Of a stretch of DNA of 15,355 bases, positions 1 through 7,293 are shown piece by piece (position 1 is the first letter of the stretch; the number at the start of each line of letters is the position of its first letter). The stretch comes from Methanobacterium sp. UBA294 (lineage in GTDB: Archaea > Methanobacteriota > Methanobacteria > Methanobacteriales > Methanobacteriaceae), in NCBI GenBank assembly GCA_002494495.1, contig DACB01000017.1:1-15355 (forward strand), given 5' to 3'. Under the pieces are notes generated by a model that worked only from the letters and a program-made list of their open reading frames with translations, was not told where the DNA came from and did not search any database. The translations under genes and the position numbers were made by a program.

Positions 1-803
1 CCCAGGGGATTTACACCACACATCAACTCCACATCTCTCCAGGAAATACCCAATTCTATCATGGTACCTATAAAAGTCTTAAAACCTAAAACTGGTGGAG
101 GGTTATGTATCTGACCCATATCCGTGGCCATTATGCATCTACTGGCACCTACTTCTTTAATTGCTTCTGCTATCTTTTCCGGGTTTAATTCATCATGCCC
201 TGGTAAGCAGGCCACATAACAGTGTTCCAGGTAAGCTTTCCGGGACATCTCCTTCTGTTCATCCAGAGTTGCACCCACCACCCTGGTGAGTGGATGGTTG
301 ATTATGATCTTATCAACTCCTGTGCTAACTGCAAGATCTATAACCCGGAATATATCCTGAACCTTAGTATGTCCCGTGGCTAAAATCAGATCCTTTTCTG
401 CTATTAACATGAGTATTTCTTCCAGTTTATCCCAGTTATCCTTTCGGGTGAAATCAATTTCATCCCGGGATATGGTGGGAAGCCAGATCACCTTACCCCC
501 CATGGAAGCTGTAGTTTTAACTGCTTCTACGTTCAATCCACCCCCACTTGTATTCAAACACACCCCACCAATGACATCTAAACCAGTTAGTTCCCGGGCT
601 ACCTGCGCCCTTCCAGCCGTGGTTTCCAGGTGTGATTTTATTATAACGGAACTCATCTTCTCCTGGGACGCTTCTTCAGCAGCCTCAATATCATTTAAGA
701 GTCGGGGCTTAACATCCGAGCCAGTGTGCAGATGGGTGTCTACAAATCCTTCCAGGGATATTTTATTAAAACTTTCCTTAGGAAGATCCTTTGACCTGTT
801 CAT
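1..803 (-). CDS. DUF6282-type amidohydrolase-fold metallohydrolase, C-terminus cut off by window edge
   Basis: The frame is open from an ATG at 803 to the left edge, giving 267 residues without the stop. Visible features match a TIM-barrel metal-dependent hydrolase of the TatD/amidohydrolase type: a DTHLH motif near residues 22-26, KSH at 56-58, a GGGL loop near 87-90, GH at 144-145, INHPL at 168-172 and ATDMGQ at 226-231. These are the expected metal ligands (two His, His, His, Asp). The overall pattern, including the IHNPPP segment near 232-237, is what I associate with the DUF6282 family. The substrate is unknown. The start codon lies inside the 3' end of the fumarase gene (26-bp overlap) and is preceded by GGTGG at 8-nt spacing, so the two are probably co-translated. 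I am confident of the fold and less so of the exact family name. Confidence 0.82.
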   Translation of the reverse strand, partial: MNRSKDLPKESFNKISLEGFVDTHLHTGSDVKPRLLNDIEAAEEASQEKMSSVIIKSHLETTAGRAQVARELTGLDVIGGVCLNTSGGGLNVEAVKTTASMGGKVIWLPTISRDEIDFTRKDNWDKLEEILMLIAEKDLILATGHTKVQDIFRVIDLAVSTGVDKIIINHPLTRVVGATLDEQKEMSRKAYLEHCYVACLPGHDELNPEKIAEAIKEVGASRCIMATDMGQIHNPPPVLGFKTFIGTMIELGISWRDVELMCGVNPL

Positions 804-1326
804 AGAGGTTTCCACCGTGGGAGTCCATGGTTACAAATAGCGGACCGAAGTCTTTAACTTCCAATTCCCAGACTGCCTCTGGAACTCCCAGATCAATCCA
901 GTTTACGCTTTTTACCCTCACAATGGATTTAACATACAGAGCAGCACAGCCTCCTACCGCAGCTAAAAATACCGCTTCATTCCTTTCCAGGGCTATTTGC
1001 GTTTTTTCATCCATACCACCTTTACCAACCACTGCTTTTACGCCCATATCCAGAACATCTGGCTGATAAGTATTCATTCTGGTGCTGGTTGTGGGTCCAA
1101 TGGCTACTATCTGGTAGCTGTCCTTTTCTCCTTTATTCTCTGTTATTATTGGACCTGCGTGGAATATAACAGCTCCCTGGAGATCTACAGGGGATCCTTC
1201 TTCAACCATCCTCTTATGGGCGCTGTCCCTGGCAGTGTAGATGGTACCTGTTAAATATACAGTGTCACCTAACTTCAATTTTGTTGTATCACCTTTATCA
1301 AGGGGTGTTTTGAGTTTTACATCCAT
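778..1326 (-). CDS. fumB: Fumarate hydratase class I, beta subunit (C-terminal domain protein)
   Basis: This 182-residue protein is the stand-alone beta half of a two-subunit iron-sulfur fumarase or related L(+)-tartrate dehydratase. Recognisable motifs are TARDSAHKR (31-39), GPTTSTRM (77-84), GKGGM (101-105), GGCAAL (125-130) and the closing PEAVWELEV...MDSHGGNLY segment (149-175), a hallmark of the family. The length is normal for the split archaeal form. In methanogens this enzyme interconverts fumarate and malate in the incomplete reductive TCA branch in the cytoplasm. The catalytic alpha subunit that carries the 4Fe-4S cysteines is not in the window and must be encoded elsewhere. The ATG at 1326 has an AAGGATG ribosome site 7 nt upstream and a TATA element at 1372-1357. 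Its last 26 bp overlap the downstream hydrolase gene. A tartrate-dehydratase role cannot be excluded from sequence alone. Confidence 0.9.
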   Translation of the reverse strand: MDVKLKTPLDKGDTTKLKLGDTVYLTGTIYTARDSAHKRMVEEGSPVDLQGAVIFHAGPIITENKGEKDSYQIVAIGPTTSTRMNTYQPDVLDMGVKAVVGKGGMDEKTQIALERNEAVFLAAVGGCAALYVKSIVRVKSVNWIDLGVPEAVWELEVKDFGPLFVTMDSHGGNLYEQVKGSS

Positions 1327-1356
1327 GGATATACATCCTTCAATGTTAATATAAAT

Positions 1357-1372
1357 CTATAAAAATATAAAG
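1357..1372 (-). promoter_or_regulatory. TATA element of the fumarase beta gene
   Basis: Read on the minus strand this is CTTTATATTTTTATAG. Its centre lies about 40 bp upstream of the ATG at 1326. With the usual archaeal spacing of about 25 nt to the start site, it predicts a leader of roughly 15 nt that just includes the AAGGATG ribosome site. Confidence 0.55.
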
Positions 1373-1417
1373 ACACTTATACGCTATAAAGAATAATATG
1401 ATTGCTAAATTTTGTTA

Positions 1418-1472
1418 GTAAGAAAACTTTTTATAAATAGCTAGTTAAAGTAAGAAAAACTTTTTATAAATA
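1418..1472 (+). promoter_or_regulatory. Near-duplicated TATA-containing promoter element upstream of the DUF2070 gene
   Basis: Two almost identical copies occur at 1418-1439 and 1450-1472. Each reads GTAAGAAAACTTTTTATAAA followed by TA, and the second copy has one extra A. Both contain a good archaeal TATA box (TTTATAAATA). The first is correctly placed to start a transcript about 20 nt before the ATG at 1484, with the GAGGA ribosome site at 1475-1479 inside the leader. The second is so close to the ATG that its start site would fall inside the coding region. Confidence 0.6.
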
Positions 1473-1483
1473 TCGAGGAACCC

Positions 1484-3301
1484 ATGTCCGCCATTGATAA
1501 CATAATGAATATGACTAAGTTCATGGTGAGTTTACCTGTAACCCATATCTCGGTGCTCAGCATGGTCTTTTTAAGCTTCTTAACTGGAATAGTTGCTTAT
1601 ATAATTTTACCCAGCAGTGACCTGATTATTTTATCTGTGATAATCGATGGTGGAACATCTGGTTTTCTTATTCTGGGTTTGATGTCTATAATGGCCGGGG
1701 CAATTACCACTCCTATGGTTAACATACTTGACGGAAGGCACATGAAAATGAAGCAGTCCATGTTCCTTGCCCTTGTTTCCATGGTCATTGTATCCATTAT
1801 ATACTTAGTAGGTAGTTTGGTGTCCCATTTAACTCTCTACAACTACACCATAGATACCCTAATCTATGGATGTGCAGTTATCTTCGCCTTCCGAACCATC
1901 ATAATCTGGGGAACCAGTAACATACGCCTCGCACCATCGGTGGTTGTAGCTGCAATCCAGCCAGCATTGATCTTAAGCATGTTAACCGTCATAGTATCTT
2001 TAACCGGCCTGACCACCAATTTAGGGGAATTCAGTATAATAGCCATACTCCTGAAAATAATCATCGCATCTATAATACTGGTATTAGCCATATTCTCCTT
2101 TGTTCTGATAATAGAATCCCCCATGAGGAAAAACCTCGGCGTAGGGGGATTAGAACTCCTAAGTTTATTTATTGCCCATATAAGTGAAGGTTCACAGGCC
2201 CTGGAAATGGTCTTCGATGATATGGGCGAGACCATAGAAACGTTAGTGGGAGTATTGAGCTTCAAAGGAAAAAATGGTATAAAAGCCCTATTTCTGGCTC
2301 CATCAGTACACCCCGGACCAGTCGGAGAGATAGGGGGAGGTAACATGCCCACCCTACTTGGAGAAAAATTCGGAACCTTTACCATGGTCTCCCACGGACC
2401 ATCCACCCACGACTTCAACCCAGTGGCATCCAGGGAACTGGACAAAATAGAAAGGGTGGTGAAAGAATCACTGGATAATATGGAGTATCATGATTATGCC
2501 AGCCAATTTTTCAGGGTGGAAAATGAGAATGCCCAGATCGGGGGTCAGTTCTTTGGTGATGACCTGGTCCTCCTGGTAACCTTCTCACCCCATGGATTTG
2601 ACGACATAGACTTTGGAGTAGGCCTGGCAGCTATGAACGCTGCCCGGAGTAAAGGCGCCCGAAACATCATTATGGTGGACTGCCATAACAGTTTCTTACC
2701 AGACAGTAGAATACTACCTGGAAACAAGGAAGTCTTCCAGCTACTGGGTGCAGTGGAGAAGATAGTTAAAATTGATGAGCAGGAAACCATCAGGATAGGC
2801 TGTTCCTACGATCCCATGGAGGGTTTCACCAAAGAACAGGGCGTGGGCCAAAGCGGAGTTAAGGTAATGATCATCGAGGTGGGCGGTAAGCAAAAAACTG
2901 CTTATATCCTCTTAGATGCTAACAACATGGTCCTTAACTATCGGGAGAAGGTAATAGACGCAGTACTGCCCCTGGGAATTGATGAAGTGGAAGTGATGAC
3001 CACAGACACCCACTACGTCAACACCCTATCTGGAGGCCATAATCCCATTGGTTCAAAGGTACCAGATGAGATAATCGATGAAATTAAAAAGGCAACCCTG
3101 AAGGCCATGGGAGATTTAGAACCAGTAAAAGTAGGTGTTAAAGTAGCTGATATCAAGGATATTAAGACCTTCGGACCAACCCATGCCACTGAACTGGTAA
3201 CCACCATCAGCTCCATCATCGCAGTGAGCAAGGTATTTGCCCCACTGATATTTATCCTGGCCTTCGTATTTGCGTTCCTGTGGATTTTCTATGGTGTGTA
3301 A
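1484..3301 (+). CDS. DUF2070 family membrane protein (COG3356, predicted membrane-associated metal-dependent hydrolase)
   Basis: This 605-residue protein has about six hydrophobic segments in residues 18-211, a large soluble domain (about 215-575) and a final membrane segment (580-602). The soluble domain has a set of His/Asp-rich conserved-looking motifs: SVHPGP at 274-279 followed by GGGNMP, HGPSTHD at 304-310, SPHGFDD at 368-374, DCHNS at 399-403, TDTHYVN at 507-513, GGHN at 517-520 and THAT at 566-569. The architecture matches DUF2070/COG3356, which is annotated as a predicted membrane-associated metal-dependent hydrolase, and the spacing of His and Asp fits a metal centre. The substrate is unknown. 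The ATG at 1484 is supported by GAGGA 4 nt upstream. Family assignment is firm; function is not. Confidence 0.88.
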   Translation: MSAIDNIMNMTKFMVSLPVTHISVLSMVFLSFLTGIVAYIILPSSDLIILSVIIDGGTSGFLILGLMSIMAGAITTPMVNILDGRHMKMKQSMFLALVSMVIVSIIYLVGSLVSHLTLYNYTIDTLIYGCAVIFAFRTIIIWGTSNIRLAPSVVVAAIQPALILSMLTVIVSLTGLTTNLGEFSIIAILLKIIIASIILVLAIFSFVLIIESPMRKNLGVGGLELLSLFIAHISEGSQALEMVFDDMGETIETLVGVLSFKGKNGIKALFLAPSVHPGPVGEIGGGNMPTLLGEKFGTFTMVSHGPSTHDFNPVASRELDKIERVVKESLDNMEYHDYASQFFRVENENAQIGGQFFGDDLVLLVTFSPHGFDDIDFGVGLAAMNAARSKGARNIIMVDCHNSFLPDSRILPGNKEVFQLLGAVEKIVKIDEQETIRIGCSYDPMEGFTKEQGVGQSGVKVMIIEVGGKQKTAYILLDANNMVLNYREKVIDAVLPLGIDEVEVMTTDTHYVNTLSGGHNPIGSKVPDEIIDEIKKATLKAMGDLEPVKVGVKVADIKDIKTFGPTHATELVTTISSIIAVSKVFAPLIFILAFVFAFLWIFYGV

Positions 3302-3335
3302 ACGTCAAAAAATAATCTGTTGAAATAAATTAAAT

Positions 3336-3366
3336 AAAAAAAATGGAAGTTTAAATTTAAAAAAAA
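3336..3366 (-). terminator. Double T-tract terminator for the EMC6-like gene
   Basis: On the minus strand, two runs of eight T (3366-3359 and 3343-3336) lie 13-43 bp past the stop at 3379. Oligo-T runs are the known intrinsic termination signal in euryarchaea. The convergent DUF2070 transcript reads A-rich sequence here and has no comparable signal. Confidence 0.5.
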
Positions 3367-3378
3367 GATGTTATTTAC

Positions 3379-3657
3379 CTAATAGTTCAAGAACAGGGTC
3401 CAGGTCACTACCCAGATGAACATAAAGGGTACTATACCACTCCATAACCAGCCTTTAAACCCACCAACTTCTTCTTTACCGAACATCCTTTCTGATAGGT
3501 TACCGGTTATGTAGAGAATCACCAGGCCCAGTAAAACGGCCAGAACTTCATTTTTACCAATGGCACCGATGGCGCCGGTTGAAATGATAAATGATAAATA
3601 ACCAGCAATCAGGGCAGTTACTAAATGTAATGATGCTAATTTAAACTCAATATCCAT
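3379..3657 (-). CDS. EMC6-like small membrane protein
   Basis: This 92-residue protein has three predicted membrane segments (about 10-27, 33-52 and 72-91). The block after the second helix, with a short basic/acidic loop (SERMFGKEE) followed by an aromatic-rich last helix (GIVPFMFIWVVTWTLF), resembles the end of eukaryotic EMC6, a membrane protein insertase subunit. Archaeal homologues are annotated as EMC6-like. The reading frame continues upstream to 3738, but the ATG at 3657 is clearly the start: it has a perfect GGAGG at 3670-3666 with 8-nt spacing, and the longer form would overlap rqcH. It is divergently transcribed from rqcH across 64 bp. A general helper role in membrane protein insertion is inferred from the family. 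Confidence 0.75.
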   Translation of the reverse strand: MDIEFKLASLHLVTALIAGYLSFIISTGAIGAIGKNEVLAVLLGLVILYITGNLSERMFGKEEVGGFKGWLWSGIVPFMFIWVVTWTLFLNY

Positions 3658-3690
3658 ATTTCTTTCCTCCGTATCTATAATTAATAAGCT

Positions 3691-3709
3691 TATATCATAT
3701 AAATATAAA
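3691..3709. promoter_or_regulatory. Shared AT-rich TATA region between the EMC6-like gene and rqcH
   Basis: TATATCATATAAATATAAA reads as a TATA box on both strands. On the minus strand TTTATATTTATATG is well placed to give a leader of about 15 nt that includes the GGAGG of the EMC6-like gene. On the plus strand the same element is only 13-30 bp from the rqcH ATG, which predicts a leaderless or nearly leaderless rqcH mRNA. No ribosome binding site precedes rqcH, which agrees with this. Confidence 0.55.
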
Positions 3710-3721
3710 CGAGTGTACCAA

Positions 3722-5710
3722 ATGAAAGCCATGTCCAATGTTGATATTTACGCGATTTCCAGTGAACTGGGAAAATCCCTGAAGGATGCCCGTTTCCAAA
3801 AGGCATACCAACCCACTAAAGACACTATATTAATCAGGTTTCATGTTCCGGGTGTGGGTAGGAAGGATGTTATATTCCAGGCCGGTCTGAGGGTTCATAT
3901 TACCCAGTATCCACCTCAAAACCCCAAGGTCCCGCCGAGTTTTCCCATGCTTCTCCGGAAATATCTAAGCGGTGCCACGGTAAGTGAGGTGCGCCAGCAT
4001 CATTTCGACCGTATCATGGAAATCGAATTTCAGAAGGAGCATAAATATACACTGATCATAGAACTTTTCTCCAAGGGTAATATAATACTTTTGGATGAGG
4101 ATGGTCAGATCATACTCCCCCTTAAACGAAAGCTGTGGCAGGACCGCAGGATATCCAGCAAGGAACCATATATATACCCTCCTGAAAGGGGAATAAATCC
4201 ACTCCATGCAGAGAAAGAAGAAATTAAGGAACTGTTTTTAAATTCTGATACTGATATAATAAGGACCCTGGCAAAGAGTGGTTTCGGTGGCCTTTACGCC
4301 GAAGAGTTAGTGCTGAGGGCGGGAGTGGCCAAAGATAAAGATGCCACATCCATCAAGGATGAGGAACTGGACTCCATATATGATGCACTCAGGGAGGTTT
4401 TCGACGCCCTACTAAACGAGCAATTCCATCCCCAGATAATCTCCGATGGAAAGGATGATGTCCTGCCCTTAGATCTTAAAATGTATGAAAATTACAGTAA
4501 AAAACCCTTCCCCAGCTTCAACGAAGCTGCAGATGAGTTCTACAGCAGTATTGTAGGGGACGACATAAAAAAGGTCCAGGAGGATATCTGGGCAGCTGAA
4601 GTGGGCAAGTATGAAAAAAGACTGCGTATACAGAAGGAAACCCTGGAGAACTTCCAGAAAACAGTGAAAATCTCAAAAATAAAGGGTGATCTGCTCTACT
4701 CCCACTACAGTGTTGTAGAAAGTGTCATGGAGATAATAGACAAGGCACGGGAGAAGTACTCCTGGCGGGAGATAATCAAGATCATAAAGGACGCTAAAAA
4801 ACAGAAGGTTCCAGGAACAGAGGTTATAGAATCTATAGATAAACTAGGGAACATAACCTTGAACCTGGAAGACCAGAGGATAGTCTTAGACTCCCATCTG
4901 AGCATCCCTGAAAACGCTGAAACCTATTACAACAAGGGTAAGAAAGCAAAAAAGAAAATTAAAGGGGTTCACATTGCAATTGAAAAGACAATGAAGGAGA
5001 TTGAGAAGGCGGAAAGTAAGAGGGAAGTGGCCCTGGAACAGATCAAAGTCCCCCAGAAGAGGGTTAAAAAGGAGCTTAAATGGTTTGAGAAGCTACGCTG
5101 GTTTTTATCCTCTGATGGTTTCCTGGTGGTGGGTGGTAGGGATGCAGCCACCAACGAATCAGTGGTTAAAAAGTACATGGAAGGCCAGGATATATATCTT
5201 CACTCTGACATCCACGGTGCACCCTCAGTGGTAATTAAAAGCAATGGGAAAGACATACCAGAAAGTACAATAAACCAGGCAGCCGGACTTGCAGCATCTT
5301 TTTCAAGTGCATGGACCAAGGGGTTCAGCTCCCAGGACGTTTACTGGGTCCATCCAGATCAGGTCTCTAAAACTCCAGAGTCAGGGGAATTCGTAGCCAA
5401 AGGCGCCTTCATAATCCGAGGGACGAGAAACTACATCAGAGCTGTTCCACTCCTGGTTGCAGTTGGTGTGGTGGACTACGAGGGTGAGCGTATCATGGCC
5501 GGGCCAGTGCAGGCCGTGCGAAAGTACACGGATAATTATTCAGTTATCAAACCTGGTTTCACCAAGAAAGAGGAGATATCCCGGGGCATTCTAAAGAAAA
5601 TAAACACAGAGAACCAGGTAACCCTGGATGATGTGGTTCGGGTTCTGCCCTCAGGTAAGTGTGATTTTGCTGATGATAGGGATTTGCGCAAGATTGATCT
5701 AGGTTATTGA
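3722..5710 (+). CDS. rqcH: Ribosome rescue / quality-control protein RqcH (NEMF/Rqc2/NFACT family)
   Basis: This protein of about 662 residues is the archaeal NFACT-domain factor, which binds obstructed 50S subunits carrying peptidyl-tRNA. Known relatives recruit tRNA and add C-terminal Ala tails. NFACT-N begins with MSNVDIYAI and contains FPMLLRKYLSG and the HFDRI motif. The Asp-Arg of that motif (residues 96-97) corresponds to the residues needed for tRNA binding and tailing in bacterial RqcH. A helix-hairpin-helix and long Lys/Glu coiled coil follow (about 285-450). NFACT-R covers about 455-580, with FLSSDGFLVVGGRDAATNE, DIYLHSDIHGAPSVVIK and KGAFIIRGTRNYI. A short NFACT-C ends the protein. 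The frame opens at a GTG at 3713; ATGs at 3722 and 3731 are both plausible, and the promoter position favours a leaderless start at one of them. All expected domains are present and nothing is broken. Confidence 0.95.
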   Translation: MKAMSNVDIYAISSELGKSLKDARFQKAYQPTKDTILIRFHVPGVGRKDVIFQAGLRVHITQYPPQNPKVPPSFPMLLRKYLSGATVSEVRQHHFDRIMEIEFQKEHKYTLIIELFSKGNIILLDEDGQIILPLKRKLWQDRRISSKEPYIYPPERGINPLHAEKEEIKELFLNSDTDIIRTLAKSGFGGLYAEELVLRAGVAKDKDATSIKDEELDSIYDALREVFDALLNEQFHPQIISDGKDDVLPLDLKMYENYSKKPFPSFNEAADEFYSSIVGDDIKKVQEDIWAAEVGKYEKRLRIQKETLENFQKTVKISKIKGDLLYSHYSVVESVMEIIDKAREKYSWREIIKIIKDAKKQKVPGTEVIESIDKLGNITLNLEDQRIVLDSHLSIPENAETYYNKGKKAKKKIKGVHIAIEKTMKEIEKAESKREVALEQIKVPQKRVKKELKWFEKLRWFLSSDGFLVVGGRDAATNESVVKKYMEGQDIYLHSDIHGAPSVVIKSNGKDIPESTINQAAGLAASFSSAWTKGFSSQDVYWVHPDQVSKTPESGEFVAKGAFIIRGTRNYIRAVPLLVAVGVVDYEGERIMAGPVQAVRKYTDNYSVIKPGFTKKEEISRGILKKINTENQVTLDDVVRVLPSGKCDFADDRDLRKIDLGY

Positions 5711-5802
5711 TTTTTATTTAAAATATGAAAAGAGAATAAGTTTTTAATAAAAAGAATATATGAAGAAAATAAGCTATTATAAAAAATATAGAAAATAACC
5801 AG

Positions 5803-5886
5803 GCTATTTTAAAGAATAAAAATGCTATTTTAAAGAATAAAAATGCTATCTTAAAGAATAAAAATGCTATCTTAAAGAATAAAAGA
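5803..5886. repeat. Four tandem 21-bp repeats between convergent genes; likely multi-copy T-tract terminator for the minus-strand operon
   Basis: Units start at 5803, 5824, 5845 and 5866. The consensus is GCTATTTTAAAG followed by AATAAAAAT, and the last two units have C in place of one T. A degenerate related segment begins at 5773. Read on the minus strand each unit gives TTTTTATTCTTT, a T-rich tract of the kind that ends euryarchaeal transcripts, and the array starts 8 bp after the OapC stop. The period of 21 bp is two helical turns, so the A-tracts are phased on one face of the DNA and the region may be intrinsically bent. Confidence 0.8.
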
Positions 5887-5893
5887 AATTAAT

Positions 5894-6205
5894 CTATTTC
5901 TCCAGCTTTTTCTTCTTCAGGAGAGAGTTGATATCAATATGATACCTTCCCTCTTCATTGGAGACTATGAGTGAATCGTTCTCCAGCAGGGAGGATAAAT
6001 TTACTTCATAGACACCCTGCCCCTTAACCATGACCCCCTCTACCGAATCTTCCGACTGGTCTTGAGTTTTATCATCTTCTTTTTCTTTAAACTCATTTTT
6101 CCGGGTGTAAGCGAAGAATTTACTGCCACATTCAGGGCAGCCGTTAGTTATAATAGTTTCAATATCCCCTTCAACCACGTATCCACATTTAATGCAACGA
6201 TGCAT
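5894..6205 (-). CDS. oapC: OapC/ArvC family zinc-ribbon protein
   Basis: This 103-residue protein begins MHRCIKCGYV and carries a second pair CPECGSK about 20 residues later, so the four cysteines form a CxxC...CxxC zinc ribbon at the N-terminus. A charged, low-complexity middle (KEKEDDKTQDQSED) separates it from a short C-terminal module rich in VYEVNLSSLL/YHIDINSLL, two similar strands that look like an internal repeat. It is the third gene of the GTPase-DUF2073-ribbon operon. The frame extends to a GTG at 6214, but that GTG lies inside the ribosome site GGGTGAT, so the ATG at 6205 is preferred. It overlaps the end of oapB by 17 bp, indicating coupled translation. The family assignment is mostly from context plus the ribbon; molecular function is not known. 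Confidence 0.8.
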   Translation of the reverse strand: MHRCIKCGYVVEGDIETIITNGCPECGSKFFAYTRKNEFKEKEDDKTQDQSEDSVEGVMVKGQGVYEVNLSSLLENDSLIVSNEEGRYHIDINSLLKKKKLEK

Positions 6206-6590
6206 CTGAATCACCCATATTGGCTATCATGGAGATGAAGTTAGACTTCTTCTTAACCTCCTTCATCACGTTGGCTGGTCCGATTATGGTCATTCCCACT
6301 GTTTTCTTCCGGGATAAACCGAAAAATGAGGTTTTATCCTTCTCTACCGTGTAGATATCGATTCCCATGAAGTTTTCCACATCAATCTCCCTCATGGTGG
6401 TTTCAATTAGTTCAGCTTCTTCTTCTGGGGTTAAACCTCCTTCAATAACCACCAGATCACCCTTTTTAACCCGGTCAACTATCATGGACACCTTCTCCAT
6501 GCTGGTGCTAGATTCTAGTGCTGAAGATGATAGGAAATCCATTTTAAGGCCGGTTATTTCGCCATTCTGGCCGTTTGTTTCAGTATCCAT
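6189..6590 (-). CDS. oapB: OapB/ArvB family protein (DUF2073)
   Basis: This protein of about 133 residues has the DUF2073 signature: LKMDFLSSS near the start, KKGDLVVIEGGLTPEEEAEL in the middle, and FFGLSRKKTVGMTIIGPANV followed by a basic KKKS stretch. It has no membrane segment and no recognisable catalytic residues. It sits between the Era-like GTPase and the zinc-ribbon protein, the conserved arrangement in euryarchaea, so it likely acts with them. The frame begins at an ATG (6605) that overlaps the GTPase stop as ATGA. That ATG has no ribosome site upstream, whereas the ATG at 6590 follows TGAGG with 9-nt spacing, so 6590 is preferred; the longer form adds only five residues. Confidence 0.85.
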   Translation of the reverse strand: MDTETNGQNGEITGLKMDFLSSSALESSTSMEKVSMIVDRVKKGDLVVIEGGLTPEEEAELIETTMREIDVENFMGIDIYTVEKDKTSFFGLSRKKTVGMTIIGPANVMKEVKKKSNFISMIANMGDSDASLH

Positions 6591-6601
6591 TTGATTATGC
6601 C

Positions 6602-7243
6602 TCATTTGAATTTATCCACCATTTTCCGGTAGAGTAACTTTGTGTTATCGCCGTTGAGAGCAGAAATAGAAACCACCGTGTGCTGGGGGAATACCGAGTC
6701 TATCTTCTCTGGTGCTGCGTCTTCTAAGTCTATCTTGTTAGCCACAATTATGAAGGGTATATTTCTGGCTTCCAGGTTGCCCATTATGGTAATGTTCGCC
6801 TGGGTAAGGGGATCTTCAGTGGCATCTATAACCAGCAACACCCCTGTAACATCATCCAACCACTTAATAGCTTCAATTATTCCTTTTGTAGCTTCCTTGG
6901 CCCTTTCTTTTGCTTCTGACTCTGAAAGGCCGAATTCCAGGAAGTTGGTGTAGTCTATCTTGGTGGCTATTCCTGGTGTGTCGATTATGTCAAAATTAAG
7001 TTCCACTCCCTCATCCTTCACAGTTACATGTTCCTGTCGGTACACCTTCCTGGTCTCATGGGGCACCTGGGATACTGTTCCAATGGGTTTTCCTATCCAG
7101 TCGGTGGTCATCCGGTTGGCCAGGGTGGTTTTTCCAGAGTTGGGGTGGCCGTAGAATCCTATTTTGAGAGTTTTATTCTTTCCCAAGAGTTTTTTAAGTA
7201 TATCTTGGAAAAATTTAGGTTTAAAAAAGCGTGATAAGTTCAT
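6602..7243 (-). CDS. oapA: Era-like small GTPase, OapA/ArvA family
   Basis: This 213-residue protein is a complete P-loop GTPase. G1 is GHPNSGKT (32-39), a threonine in HETRK (62-66) is a candidate G2, G3 is DTPG (88-91), G4 is NKID (169-172) and G5 is SAL (193-195). A short basic amphipathic N-terminus (NLSRFFKPKFFQDILKKLLGK) precedes the domain and could touch membranes or RNA. The gene order GTPase, DUF2073, zinc ribbon is known across euryarchaea. It was first noted as replication-origin-associated (Oap) and has since been linked, as ArvABC, to extracellular vesicle formation in haloarchaea. The start has AGAGG 6 nt upstream. A 50-bp gap without a T-tract separates it from the upstream hydrolase gene, so read-through is possible. 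Confidence 0.88.
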   Translation of the reverse strand: MNLSRFFKPKFFQDILKKLLGKNKTLKIGFYGHPNSGKTTLANRMTTDWIGKPIGTVSQVPHETRKVYRQEHVTVKDEGVELNFDIIDTPGIATKIDYTNFLEFGLSESEAKERAKEATKGIIEAIKWLDDVTGVLLVIDATEDPLTQANITIMGNLEARNIPFIIVANKIDLEDAAPEKIDSVFPQHTVVSISALNGDNTKLLYRKMVDKFK

Positions 7244-7293
7244 ATCATTCCTCTAATGTTAGTAGGCCCTTATTTTTCGCATCAAATCGGGTA

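Noticed and set aside
376..840. Plus-strand frame of 154 codons at the left edge
   Set aside because: It lies antisense to the DUF6282 hydrolase, whose motifs are clear, and has low-information Ser-rich content.
1864..2445. Minus-strand 193-codon frame inside the DUF2070 gene
   Set aside because: It is a shadow of a gene with strong family motifs, and has no ribosome site or recognisable domain of its own.
3658..3738. Extended N-terminus of the EMC6-like protein
   Set aside because: It would overlap the rqcH start and lacks a ribosome site, whereas GGAGG stands 8 nt before the ATG at 3657.
5773..5890. The 21-bp repeats as a coding sequence (AILKNKN heptads) or as a CRISPR array
   Set aside because: The frame stays open only because the unit is 7 codons, and no start codon or ribosome site is present. 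There are no spacers, so it is not CRISPR.
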